The translations under genes were made by a program, and so were the position numbers. A DNA stretch of 64,000 bases from Cytospora piceicola. Its lineage: Eukaryota > Ascomycota > Sordariomycetes > Diaporthales > Cytosporaceae. The DNA lies in contig JALQBC010000016.1 in the NCBI GenBank assembly GCA_023375675.1, positions 186,001-250,000 on the forward strand, read 5' to 3'. Below are positions 40,490 through 50,483 of the stretch, one piece after another. How positions within the stretch are numbered: the stretch's first letter is position 1; every line of letters begins with the position of its first letter. Below the pieces are notes generated by a model. That model saw only the letters and a list, made by a program, of their open reading frames with translations. It searched no databases and was not told the DNA's origin.

Positions 40490-43400
40490 AAGAAATACTA
40501 CTATTTACTTTAAACCTTTAGTAAAACGGAGTTAAATCGGCTATCGGTATACCGTTTATACGATTATAAGATTAAACTAAAAAATAAGACGTCGGTAAAG
40601 GAAGCCGTTAGCTATAACCTTTTATAAAAGATATCCTTAAAAAAAGTAAAGGCTATTAAAGTATATATACTAAATAACTTAGATAAAGGATTTATCGAAC
40701 TTATTAAGACCTTATAAGCCTTCTTTATCTTAATAGTCGCTAAGGTTAAAGGAAGGCTATATTTTTATATAGACTACCGGAAACTAAACGTGGTAATAAA
40801 AAAAGACTAATATCTATTACCTTTAATTAACGAAACTATAGCCCGGCTAAGTTAGTTAACTATTTTTACTAAAATCGATATACGATAGGCGTTCTATAAG
40901 ATCCGAATAAACCTTAGTAGTAAAAACTTTACTATTTTCTATACTAAATAAGGATCTTACCGCTATAAAGTTATACCTTTTAGCTTAATAAATAAGTCGG
41001 CTACCTTTTAACGGTATATTAACGGGATCTTAATAGACTGTTTAAATAAGTTTTACTATACTTATATCGACGATATTATTATCTTTTTTAAAATAAAGGA
41101 AAAACATATACGATATATAATAACAGTTTTAAAACGTTTACGAAACGTAAGGCTATAAGCTAACTTAAAGAAGTACGAGTTTTATATAACTTAGATAAAA
41201 TTTTTAGGTTTTATTATTAAGACGGAAGGTATTTCTACCGACCTTAAGAAGATCGTAGTAGTTTATAATTAGTAACTATCCGGTATAGTAAAAGGGGTAT
41301 AGTTATTTTTAGGATTCTGTAATTTCTACCGCCGATTTATACTCGAATACAGCCGAATTATTAAGCCTTTAACTTAACTAACTCGTAAAAAGGAAGGTTT
41401 TTATTAGTTAACAGATTACAACGTTATATTTAAAGAGTTTAAGTACCGGTTAATAATAGTACCGGTACTCGCCTATTTTAAATATAGCCTACCTATAAAG
41501 TTAGAAACGGACGTATTAAATAGAGTAGTCGTTAAGGTATTAACTTAGATAGAAAATAATAAGTAATACCCGGTAGGTTTTTTCTTTAAGACTATAATAC
41601 CGGCCGAAATAAATTATAATATTTATAATAAAAAGCTCTTAGCTATAATCCGAAGTTTCGAGTTTTAAAGAGTAAAGTTAATCGGGCTATAAGCAGTCTT
41701 ATTTAAAGTAATTACAGATTACCGAGCCTTAATCTACTTTAGTACTAAACGTTTTTTAAATTATCGGTAAGCCGGCTAAGCCGATTTATTATCTTAGTTT
41801 AACTTTACGATCTCTTATTATCTAGGTATAGAAAATATAACAGCCGACGTAATATTTCGCTACCCGGACGATATCTGTTTATAAAAGGAACGGTAAGATA
41901 TATATCGTATAATTCGTATATTTAAACGTAAGTAAGAAAAAGAGGTAAACCTCTTTATACTTAATATTTACGATATACTAGATCTAAACCTGTTATATAA
42001 TTTATACCCGATCGATATAGTAGCCGACGACACGACTAAAGATATTTACTATAAAAAGGATATACCTTTATACCTATTAGAATAGTTAAGCCCGGAGTTA
42101 ATAAGTTTATTACTTTGCTATAACCGCGAATACTTATTACTTAAGTTATATTGTAATAAAGCTTATCGGAATATTAGTAGTTTCTTTTTTATAAACGACT
42201 AGTATATTATCTGCGATAGGTATTTAATTATTCCCGATTATAATTAACTACGAACGCGTTTAATTAATAATATCTACTTTAGAATCGTAACGGTATACCT
42301 TAAACGTAATAAAATAAAAGGACTTATATAGCAGCGGTACTAGTAGCTAGAATTAGGCGGAGATGTTTACCGCTTTATAGCTAATTATACCTGTCGCTTT
42401 ATAAAGTACTTTCGAGATAAGACTTTAAGCCTATTATATCTCTTACTTTTATTATAACGTTATTAGCAATATTTAGTCGTAGACTTTAAAAAATACTTAA
42501 TAACCGGAAAAGCTATAATAATCTTTTAGTTATTATTAACCGTTTTTCTAAAACATTATAGTACGTGCCTTATACCGATACGGCTACGGCGGTAAACGCG
42601 GCTCGGATATATTACGAAAGACCGTTTCGAGTGTTTAAGCTATTTAAGTCTATTATTTCCGATTAGGGTCTATAATTTATATCTGCCTTTATAAATAAAA
42701 CCTGCCGGATTATAGGTATTAAGTAAAACCTCTTTTTAGCCAGACACTTTTAAACCGCTAAACAGGTCGAAAACCTTAACTAATAGATAAATTAACAGCT
42801 CCGATTATTTATTAATTATTACTAAGATAATTAGTCTCTTGTAATCCTAGCTTTAGACTTTACTTAAACTTATCTTCTTTACGAATCCTTAAATAGATTA
42901 ACGCTATTCGAAGTTCGTTACGGATTCCGGCCTCGCTTTTATTTTAATTAAGAAAATTAGACTTAAGACTTTAAGTCTTTATAAGACCGCTTATCTTGTT
43001 AACAGATACAGGCTACCGTAAGGATAATATAAAGCTATATTAATCGGGCCCGACAGGCTTTAAAGAACTTTTAAGATAAGATAACGCGATAGGTAAATTA
43101 GTATCGTCGAGTCCCGGACTTTATAATTAAAGACTATATCTTTATTATAAAGAAGACTTAGACTACCGACCGCCCGAGCGTTAAACTAAATTTTCTATTA
43201 ACTTAATAATTATACTAAATTATCGATATAGAAAATAATTTATATACCTTAAAGGTCTCTTTAATATAAAGAGGTTATCGCAGATTCTATATTAATCGGC
43301 TATATAAAGACCTACAGGACCTGCTTTTTAAACAGAAACCCTTACGTCCCGAAGGGGAGATTATAAATAACGATAAAGAATAGGAAGTCGAGTAGGTAGT

Positions 43401-43540
43401 AGCTTCTCGGATATATTATTATAAACTATAGTACCGCGTGTAATAGAAGGGCTAAGATAAGGATCTTAAGTAGTACCTTACCGCCGACCTATATAACGCC
43501 TTAGTAGCCTTCTGTAACTATTATAAAAAATACCTTAAGC
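40490..43540 (+). pseudogene. B1 pol remnant: RT, integrase, chromodomain
   Basis: In frame 2, 40769 onward reads Ile-Asp-Tyr-Arg-Lys-Leu-Asn, then a Phe-Thr-Lys-Ile-Asp-Ile-Arg block, then Tyr-Ile-Asp-Asp-Ile-Ile-Ile-Phe at 41063; the catalytic Asp pair is intact. The same frame reaches the integrase zinc finger (42359-42400, Cys-Arg visible) and core (Asn-Arg-Phe-Ser-Lys, later Ile-Ser-Asp-stop-Gly). The C-terminal chromodomain (43381-43530: Glu-Val-Glu, later Ala-Ser-Arg-Ile-Tyr-Tyr, Lys-Gly, Tyr-Leu) is in frame 1, so one indel lies between. Chromodomains of chromoviruses bind methylated-histone heterochromatin and steer integration there. In-frame stops are TAA/TAG in place of Gln or Trp codons. 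Confidence 0.85.
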
Positions 43541-43987
43541 ACGCTAGGCTGCTTAAACGACTTTAACACTAGTTAGATACTTAATTAAGTAATTAATTAA
43601 TATCTTTATACTTAGACGATAATATACCTTAAAATACGGTAGGTTAATAACCTCCTTATAGATCGGTATGTAAATAGGGTACTAGTGTATTTATAGTCGA
43701 TAACGTAATCGGCGATATAGTCGACGATACGACCGCCTATAACAGTAATATAAATATGGATAAAGGAATAGAGATAGCCGTTAACGCTTATAAGCGTTCT
43801 TAGGTTACTAGTAATTAAGGCGTAAGAGGGGACTACGAACTAAGGTATAAGGGCCTTTAGTATAGTAGTCTGTTTTTTAAGGTTATCCTTCCTTTAACCG
43901 GGAAAACGCTAAATCGGTACGAGTTATAAGTTTAATCGCGGGTATACACTATATTTTTATTTTTATAGTTTTGCCTCGCGCTTTTTT

Positions 43988-43998
43988 AAGGGGGGGGT
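43988..43998 (+). other. B1 polypurine tract
   Basis: AAGGGGGGGGT sits directly before the 3' LTR and is the plus-strand DNA primer site. It contains no CpA, which explains its survival. Confidence 0.8.
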
Positions 43999-44243
43999 TG
44001 TTATAGTTATAGGGCGAACGGAAGCGGGGCTAGTAACAGGGTTAGGGTTATACACTAACCCTGCTACTAGCCTTATCGATAAGCTTTCCGAATCGCCTGT
44101 ATGTTAGTTTAAATAGCTAGGCTTTAGGCCTTAGGTTCTGTTTCTTCTTTCTTTTCTCGATAGGCAGAACCTATTCGATAATTAACGATATCACATAATC
44201 GAAATCGAGCCTTTATGCCGTAATTATTTTGATCACCGTCACA
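43999..44243 (+). repeat. B1 3' LTR
   Basis: A 245-bp LTR, less mutated than the 5' copy: it keeps GATCACCGTCACA at its end. It is followed by CTTCG (44244-44248), the target-site duplication. Confidence 0.93.
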
Positions 44244-44248
44244 CTTCG

Positions 44249-44660
44249 CTATTAAATAAGTAAATAAGTAATTAAATAGGTAAGTAAGTAAGTAAGTAGG
44301 TAGGTAGGTAAGTATGTAAGTAAGTAGGATAGTTCGCTATTAAATTTGCTATTAAGTAAGTTAGCTATTAAGTAAGTTAATAAGTAAGTAAGTAGATAAG
44401 TAAGTTAGCTAGTAAGTTAGTAGGTTAGCTAGTAAATTAACTATTAAATTAACTAATAAGTAAGTAAATAAATAAGTAAGTAAGTAAGTAAGTAGGTAAT
44501 TTAGTAAGTAGGTAAATAAGTAGGTTAGCTAATATATTAGCTATTAAAGTAGCTAGTAAGCTAGTTACTTAGTTAATAAGTAAGTAAGTTAGTAAGTAAG
44601 TAAGTAAATATATAAATTAGCTAATAAAGTAGTTAGTTATAAAGTAAATAAATAAATATT
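44249..44660 (+). repeat. GTAA array of F2, right part
   Basis: This resumes the array with CTATTAAATAAG, the continuation of CTTCG as in intact arrays. GTAA and GTAG runs follow up to the cruciform. Confidence 0.95.
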
Positions 44661-44661
44661 T

Positions 44662-44743
44662 CGCCGCTTAAAGCTGCGGAGGAGACGATAGAGTAACGCC
44701 CGAAGGGCGTTACTCTATCGGATCCGGAGCAGCTTAAGCGGCG
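44662..44743. repeat. F2 cruciform
   Basis: Same architecture as in F1: outer arms CGCCGCTTAA / TTAAGCGGCG, inner arms AGTAACGCCC / GGGCGTTACT with loop GAA. The inner stem is perfectly paired here. Confidence 0.9.
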
Positions 44744-44833
44744 TATCTAACTATCTAACTAAATACCTATTAAATTTCCGATCCTTCCTAACAGAAGGCC
44801 TTCTCGGCAGGCGGTCTTACCGCCGTTCCCTAG

Positions 44834-46257
44834 TATATATACCGCCTTTAAAGCTCTTAATATACCTAATTAGCTATAAAGTTATTTATCGTAAAGCTTA
44901 GTAATACTTTAGTTAATATCCTATCCTTATATAGGTTAACTATAGTAATACGTTATACTATAATTAAAAGCTTTATCTTAATATATAAAATAACTATATA
45001 AGCTAAATAATAGATTTACCTACGGACAGATATAAGGAAACTAACCTAGTATATTTATTAACTTCTTTTATAATATTAGCCCGAAAAGGTTTAAACCTAT
45101 TCGTTCGTAGTCTTTTTATAGCCTCGTTTATACTATCTCGTAAACGTAATAAATATATCTGTTATAATAAAAAAAGCTAATTTACTTAAAGTGTAAGTAA
45201 CTTTACTATTAATAAAACAGATTTAGTTATAATATAGTACGCTACTATAAGCCTATAGTTCTTAAGTATTAAGCTTATAAATACTAGTTATACTATTATA
45301 AAGGAATAGTAAAAAACAGAAAAGAAATACTATAGCTTTATATCCGATATTATTACTTACGTTAAGCTTACTATAAACGCTTTTAAAAAGCTTAAAGCGT
45401 AGCTAACTCCCGGACGTTTACTATAAAACCTATAATTATTAGGCCGAAGAGGCTTATCTACTACTCTTATTCTTATAAAAGATAATATTAAAAAAAAACT
45501 AATATATAGCCTTTAGTTTAACCTTATTAAAAGCTCTTTTATAGGTAAAAAGCGCCGTATTACCGATAACAGTTTACTTATTATAGTCTATAAATCAGAT
45601 AAGTTTAAAGTAGATTTACCTTTTACAGAATATAAACGTTCGATATACCTTATTACCGTTATCGACGATATATATAAAAATAATAAGCTTAAAGCGTTTA
45701 CCGAGTTTAATACTACTACGCCTGTTATACGTGTTATTAAGGTAGGTTATAAGCCTAAAACTAGTATTTATATTTAGATAAATAGTTAAAAGCTTTATAT
45801 TATTCTACTACTTAACGTAACTAATACTAGTATTATAATACTATATAATATTATTATATAAGTAGTAAACTTTATCCGTTATATTTAAAGACTCGATAAA
45901 GAGTTACGTATATAATACCTTAATGTTACCTTTATATTTAAGTACTTCCTCTATTACCGAATAGACTTCGGTTTTATTAAAACTAAGTTTTAAAATAGCA
46001 GCGATATTAACTAAACAGGTACTTACCTCGAATAAAAACGTTTTTACGCTAGTAACCTTAGTTATACGTTTATCAAGACGTTTAAACGCCGCCTATATAG
46101 TATAAATTCTTACTTTAAGGCCTATAGTATAATTAAAGCTATAGCTTTAACGTTTAGCGAAGTTACGACGTTAATTAAGAACGTCTTTAATAAAAACGTA
46201 AAGGCGTTATTCGGTCTGCTATTCTTTTTAGCTAAAAAAGAGTTAGAACTCTGTTAA
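44834..46257 (+). pseudogene. A2 third ORF (behind pol), unrecognised
   Basis: Frame 1 from 45361 to a TAA at 46255-46257 has 12 stops in about 299 codons, all TAA/TAG. It includes stop-free runs of about 80 codons (45532-45774) and 59 codons (46078-46254). The readings match A1 (minus strand 5395-4660) codon by codon, for example Ile-Thr-Val-Ile-Asp-Asp-Ile-Tyr-Lys and the terminal Ala-Lys-Lys-Glu-Leu before the shared TAA. That is far more open than neighbouring frames, so it was coding before mutation. The 5' part (44834-45360, and 34.45-35.04 kb before F2) is also partly open, in a different frame. There is no recognisable domain. A hydrophobic stretch lies near the C-terminus. Confidence 0.6.
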
Positions 46258-46823
46258 GTTTATTATAAATATATTTTATTAAGTCGTTATTTTATCGTTA
46301 CTTTATAGTTATTCTTATATTTATTATTTTACGTCCGTTAATCTACAGCTGTTTTTATAGTATCGATAGTATATATAAGTAAACCGACGCCGTATAGTAG
46401 GTACTTAAAGATAAAAACTATCGTTACTTTTCTTTTTCTATTTGTTTAGCGGTATCGGTAGTATATATAGGTTTACTAATACTGTAGGGCAGGTGCTTAA
46501 AGATAAAAACTGCCTTTACCTTCCTTTTTTTTTTATAGTTAACCGTACTCTTTTCTTAATTATACCTTATATTTTTATAAGCTTTTATTTCTTTTTACTA
46601 TATATACTACTATAGTCTATATAAGCCTCCGCCGGTTATTTCGTCGTATTAAAATTTAAATACTATCGTTACTTAAATATAGTACCTTTTTCGTAAATTA
46701 GTAACGGTTTTTCTTCTTATTCTATAAATATAACTACCCTTATATTATAGACTTACTATTAATCTAACTACGACTATAATACCTGTATCTACGTAAATAA
46801 AGATTTTTTCTTTTAAGGGTAAT
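46258..46823 (+). other. A2 3' untranslated segment and purine tract
   Basis: AT-rich sequence between the third ORF stop and the 3' LTR, ending AAGGGTAAT (46815-46823), the probable polypurine tract. Two similar blocks (around 46376-46445 and 46452-46520, each containing AAAGATAAAAACT) form a diverged direct repeat of about 76-bp spacing. No gene is visible. Confidence 0.5.
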
Positions 46824-47062
46824 TATTATATACTTACCGGTAGGTTTATAGCGAACCTACCTGTAAACGCACTACGAATTTACTATATATTTATTAGTAA
46901 TTCGGACTGTTAAATATACGGTAATTATATAGTAAACTTAAGGTAAGTTTATAGTAGGTTCGTAGGTTTATATATAGTTTATAAGAGTACTCGGTTATAT
47001 AAAGAGAGAAAGAAAGGGAATCTATCTTTATTATATACCACTATACCGTACCGTTACTATTA
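46824..47062 (+). repeat. A2 3' LTR
   Basis: A 239-bp LTR from TATTATATACTTACC to CCGTTACTATTA, equal in length to both A1 LTRs after D is removed. Confidence 0.92.
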
Positions 47063-47463
47063 AATTTAAAACTTAAGAAAAAGGGCTATTAAACGGTATA
47101 TTTAATTAAATCGTAGCCTTTAAAGTAGGCTTATTATTAAAGCTAATAGTTTTAATTCTATAGGTTCTTCAGGTTCTTAACCTGAACCTTAGCCTTTCCC
47201 TTCTTTTTTACTTACTTAAGCCTTTAAGTTCGAACTAAGATATATACTCGAGTTTTAATCCGATTAGAAAGCACTTACCTAAATCTAAATCTTTTAAAAA
47301 AGGGTTATTAAACAGTATATTTAATTAAATCGTAGCTCTTAAGGTAAGCTTATTATTAAAGCTAATAGTCTTAATTCCTTAGGTTTCTTAAGTTTCTTAA
47401 GTTCTTAACCCGAACCTTAGTCTTTCCCTTCCTCTTTACTTACCTAAGCCTTTAAGTTCGAAT

Positions 47464-47527
<64 letters not shown>

Positions 47528-47867
47528 CTAGTAAGTAAATTAGCTATTAAGTAAGTAAATAAGTAAGTAAGTAAGTAAGTAACTAAGTAGGTTAGTAAGT
47601 AAATAAGTAAGTAAGTAAGTAAGTATATAAGCTGTTATAGTAGGTAAGTAAGTTAGCTAATAAGTTAGCTAGTAATATAGTTATTTAATTATTAAGTATA
47701 TAAGTAAGTAAGTATGTAAATAAATATTTCGCTGCTTAAGGCTGCAGAAGAGACGATAGAGTAACGCCTGAAGCTAAAGCAGCTTAAGCGGCGTATCTAG
47801 TTATTAAGATTTCGATCCTTCTTAACAGAAGGCCTTTTCAGCAGGCGGTTCTACCGCCGTTCCTTAG
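47063..47867 (+). mobile_element. F3: F element right part, split by A2
   Basis: It starts within an F tandem unit at the A2 insertion point (AATTTAAAACTTAAG). It has two units (47083 and 47302), a short GTAA array (47465-47729), a cruciform lacking one inner arm (about 47730-47793), the inverted terminal motif CCTTCTTAACAGAAGG, the hairpin GGCGG...CCGCC and the end CTTAG at 47867, followed by T. The 5' part should lie left of A2. The F 5' end at 1628 is the only candidate, which fits a later recombination between F copies. Confidence 0.7.
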
Positions 47868-47891
47868 TAGATTTATTACCTAATTTATATA

Positions 47892-47929
<38 letters not shown>

Positions 47930-48457
47930 GTTTTACTTATTTACCTATATATTTACTTCCTTAATAGCTAACTTACTAGCTAACTTACTAGCTAACTTAC
48001 TAGCTAACTTACTTATATACTTATTAATATACTTACTTACTAGCTAATTAATTAGCTAATATACTAGCTAACTTACTTACTTACTTATTTACTTACTTAT
48101 TTAGTTATTAGCTTAGTTATTAACTTACGTATTTATTTATTTATTTACTTATTAGCTAATTTACTTTTTAAATATAATAGCTATTTTTATATACTTATTT
48201 ACTTACTTACTTATTAGCTTATATATTTACTAATAAACTTAATTACTAGCTTACTAGCTTACAAGCTTACTTTACTTACTTATTTATCTACTAGCTTATT
48301 TACTAACTAATTAACTTATATATTTACTTATTTATTTACTTATTTACTTTTATTTTAACTACTTTTTAATTTACTTACTTACTTATTTACTTACTTACTT
48401 ACTTACTTACTAACTAACTAACCTACTTAGTTACTTACTAACTTACTTACCTACCTA
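47868..48457 (-). repeat. Inverted (TTAC) tetranucleotide array
   Basis: About 590 bp of TTAC/TAGCTAAC repeats, the reverse complement of all other arrays. It lies between the F3 end and the F4 start. No F module, cruciform or terminus in reverse orientation is attached. Confidence 0.9.
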
Positions 48458-48999
48458 TGCCTTCTGTTAAGAAGGTTAATGTTTGTTTTATAAGGCGGGC
48501 GAGTATAATAGAAAATTGTTGCCCTTAAGATTATGCTACCTGTTTTTAATTCTGATTAGCTCTGAATTATAATTATACTGATTCGCTGCAGCACTCGTCT
48601 AGAGGATCTAATTAACTGCTAAAAGCAGTGTTTTTAGCCGTCGAACGGCTAAGAGAACTAGAGATTATAAGGCTTTTAATACCTGCCGGAAGACTTACGG
48701 TCACTTTAAGGCCTACGATAAGGTCGGACCTACGATAAGGCTTTTTACTATAAACTTTAGGTTCGAACTAAGATGCACGCTCGAGTTTTAATCCGATTAA
48801 GACGTACTAACCTAAATCTGAATCTATAGAAAAAGGGCTATTAAACGGTATATTTAATTAAATCGTAGCCCTTAAGGTAGGCTTACTATTAAAGCTAATA
48901 GTCTTAATTCCTTAGGTTTATAAGGTTCTTAACTAGAACCTTAGCCTTTCCCTCTCTTCCTCTCTACTAAAGGCTTATATAAGCCTTTAAATTCGAATT

Positions 49000-50120
49000 A
49001 AGTAAGTAAGTAGGTAAGTAAGTAGGTAAGTAGGTAGGTAAATAAGTAGGTTAGCTAGTAAGTTAGTTAGTAAGTTAGTAAGAAAGTAAGTAAGTAGGTA
49101 AGTAAGTAAGTAGGTAAGTAAGTAAGTAAGTAAGTAAGTAAGTTAGTAAGTTAGTTAGTAAGTTAGCTAGTAACTAAGTAAGTAAGTAAATAAGTAAGTA
49201 GGTAGGTAGGTAGGTAAGTAGGTAGGTAAGTAAGTAGGTAAGTTCGCTAGTAAATTAGCTAGTAAGTAAATTCGGTATTAAATAAGTAAATAAGTAAGTA
49301 AGTAGGTAGGTAAGTAAGTAGGTAGGTAAGTAAGTTAGTAAGTAAGTAAGTAAGTTTGCTAATAAAGTACTTAGTAAGTTAGTTAGTAAGTTAGCTAGTA
49401 ACTAAGTAGGTAAGTAAGTAAGTAGGTAAGTAAGTTAGTAAGTAAGTAGGTAAGTAAGTAAATAAGTTAGTAAGTAAGTAAGTAAGTAGGTTAGTTAGTA
49501 AGTTAGTTAGTAAGTTACTTAGTAAGTTACTTAGTAAGTTAGCTATTAAATTAGCTAGTATGTAAATAAATAAATAAGTAAATAAGTAAGTAGGTAAGTA
49601 GGTTAGCTAATAGGTTAACTAGTAAAGTAGTTAGTAAGTTAGCTAGTTAATTATTAAGTAAGTTAGTAAGTAAGTTAGTAAGTAAATAAGTAAGTAAGTA
49701 AGTAGGTAAGTTAGTAACTAGGTAAGTAGGTAAGTAAGTAAGTAAGTAAGTAAATAGCTAAGTTAGCTAGTAACTTAGCTAGTAACTTAGCTATTAAGTA
49801 AATTAACTAATAAGTAAAATAACTAATAAGTAAAATAGCTAATAAGTAAGTTAGCTAGTAAGTTAGCTAGTAAGTTAGCTAGTAAAGTAGTTAGTTAAGT
49901 AGCTAGTAAAGTAGTTAGTAACTTAGTTATATAATTATTAAGTAAGTAAGTAAATAAGTAAATAAGTAAATAAGTAAATAAGTAAGTTAATAAGTAAGTT
50001 AACTAATAAGTTAGTTATTTAGTTATTAAGTAAGTAAGTAAGTAGGTAAGTATATAAGTAAGTTAGGTAATAGGTTAGTTAGTAAAGTAGCTAGTAAGTT
50101 AGTTAGTTAGTTAATTATCT
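49000..50120 (+). repeat. GTAA array of F4
   Basis: About 1.1 kb of GTAA repeats with GTAG, GTTA and GCTA variants; the longest uninterrupted array in the window. Confidence 0.95.
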
Positions 50121-50202
50121 CGCCGCTTAAGGCTGCGGAGGAGACGATAGAGTAACGCCCTTCGGGCGTTACTCTATCGGATCCGGAGCAGCCTAAGCGG
50201 CG
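50121..50202. repeat. F4 cruciform with inverted loop
   Basis: Outer and inner arms are as in F1 and F2, but the inner loop reads TTC instead of GAA (CGCCC-TTC-GGGCG), the reverse complement of the other copies. Confidence 0.9.
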
Positions 50203-50292
50203 TATTTAACTATCTAACTAACTAGCTATTAAGTTTCCGATCCTTCTAAACGGAAGGCCTTCTCGGCAGGCGGTCCTACCGCCGTTCCCTAG

Positions 50293-50483
50293 TATCGTTA
50301 ATAAACGGAAAGGTTCCCTATCGAAAGAAAAGAGAGAAGAAACAGAACCTAAAGGCTAAGCCTAGCTATTTAAACTAAAGTACAGGCGATTCGGAAAGCT
50401 TATCGATAAGGCTAGCAGTAAGGTTAGTATACAACCTTAACCCTGCTATTAGTCCCGCTTCTGTTCGCCTTATAACTATAATA
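50293..50483 (-). repeat. B2 3' LTR, truncated by F4
   Basis: The reverse complement of B LTR from TATCGTTAATT to the LTR start (CTATAATA on the plus strand). It differs from B1 LTRs mainly by C/T and G/A changes. Confidence 0.88.

Larger units (their letters stand above)
37001..44243 (+). mobile_element. B1: chromodomain Ty3/Gypsy retrotransposon (chromovirus type)
   Basis: This is a structurally complete 7,243-bp element. LTRs are 37001-37245 and 43999-44243 (245 bp each, TGTTATAG...CCGTCACA), flanked by CTTCG at 36996-37000 and 44244-44248. A polypurine tract (AAGGGGGGGGT, 43988-43998) precedes the 3' LTR. Plus-strand remnants appear in canonical order: gag zinc knuckle (39156-39197), protease tail (near 39.8 kb), RT (40769-41092), integrase zinc finger (42359-42400), integrase core (about 42530-42720), and a chromodomain (43381-43530). 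I count 11 LTR differences, all C/T or G/A. It is the best-preserved large element of the window, but stop codons disable every ORF. Confidence 0.92.
35039..44833 (+). mobile_element. F2: Helitron-like element inserted in A2, carrying B1
   Basis: F2 begins TGCCTTCCGTTAAGAAGG at 35039 and ends CTAG at 44833, inside the A2 region downstream of pol. The empty site is visible in A1 (plus strand 6079-6096). Joining the F2 flanks (...GTTTAATA and TATATACC...) rebuilds it, apart from one TA unit in a TA run, so no target duplication is needed. A second 5' terminus (35807) lies inside, after two tandem units, at the A-T step of TTCGAATTAAG: a second F began within the first, but only one 3' end remains. 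The array (36351-37000 and 44249-44660) holds the LTR element B1. Confidence 0.65.
26810..47062 (+). mobile_element. A2: Ty3/Gypsy retrotransposon, split by F2
   Basis: A2 is the second copy of family A, coding on the plus strand. The 5' LTR is truncated (26810-26946, 137 of 239 bp) at the F1 junction. The 3' LTR is complete (46824-47062, 239 bp) and preceded by AAGGGTAAT, a purine tract. F2 (35039-44833) interrupts it downstream of pol. Internal order is gag-side sequence (about 27-30.5 kb), RT (31.5-31.7 kb), integrase-side sequence to about 34.4 kb, then the third ORF (to 46257). On the right it sits in an F element: after the LTR, AATTTAAAACTTAAG corresponds to AATCTGAAACTTAAG of F1. The left half of that F copy is missing next to the 5' LTR. 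Confidence 0.88.
48458..50292 (+). mobile_element. F4: uninterrupted F element
   Basis: The only complete, unbroken F copy (1,835 bp). 5' terminus TGCCTTCTGTTAAGAAGG at 48458 after A; 5' module; one tandem unit (hairpin at 48835); GTAA array (about 49000-50120); cruciform (50121-50202); inverted terminal motif (near 50240); hairpin GGCGG-TCCTA-CCGCC; end CTAG at 50292, followed by T. The right flank is the interior of a B-type LTR at an A-T step. The left flank is the inverted TTAC array rather than the missing LTR part. No ORF is visible, so it would need transposase in trans. It is the best reference copy of the family. Confidence 0.7.

Noticed and set aside
35039..44833. TA target duplication around F2, suggesting a Tc1/mariner MITE
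   Set aside because: The flanking TA lies in a TATATA run, and the empty site in A1 is rebuilt by simple joining at A-T, apart from one TA unit of that run. Other F copies have A on the left without TA (for example at 1627 and 35806).
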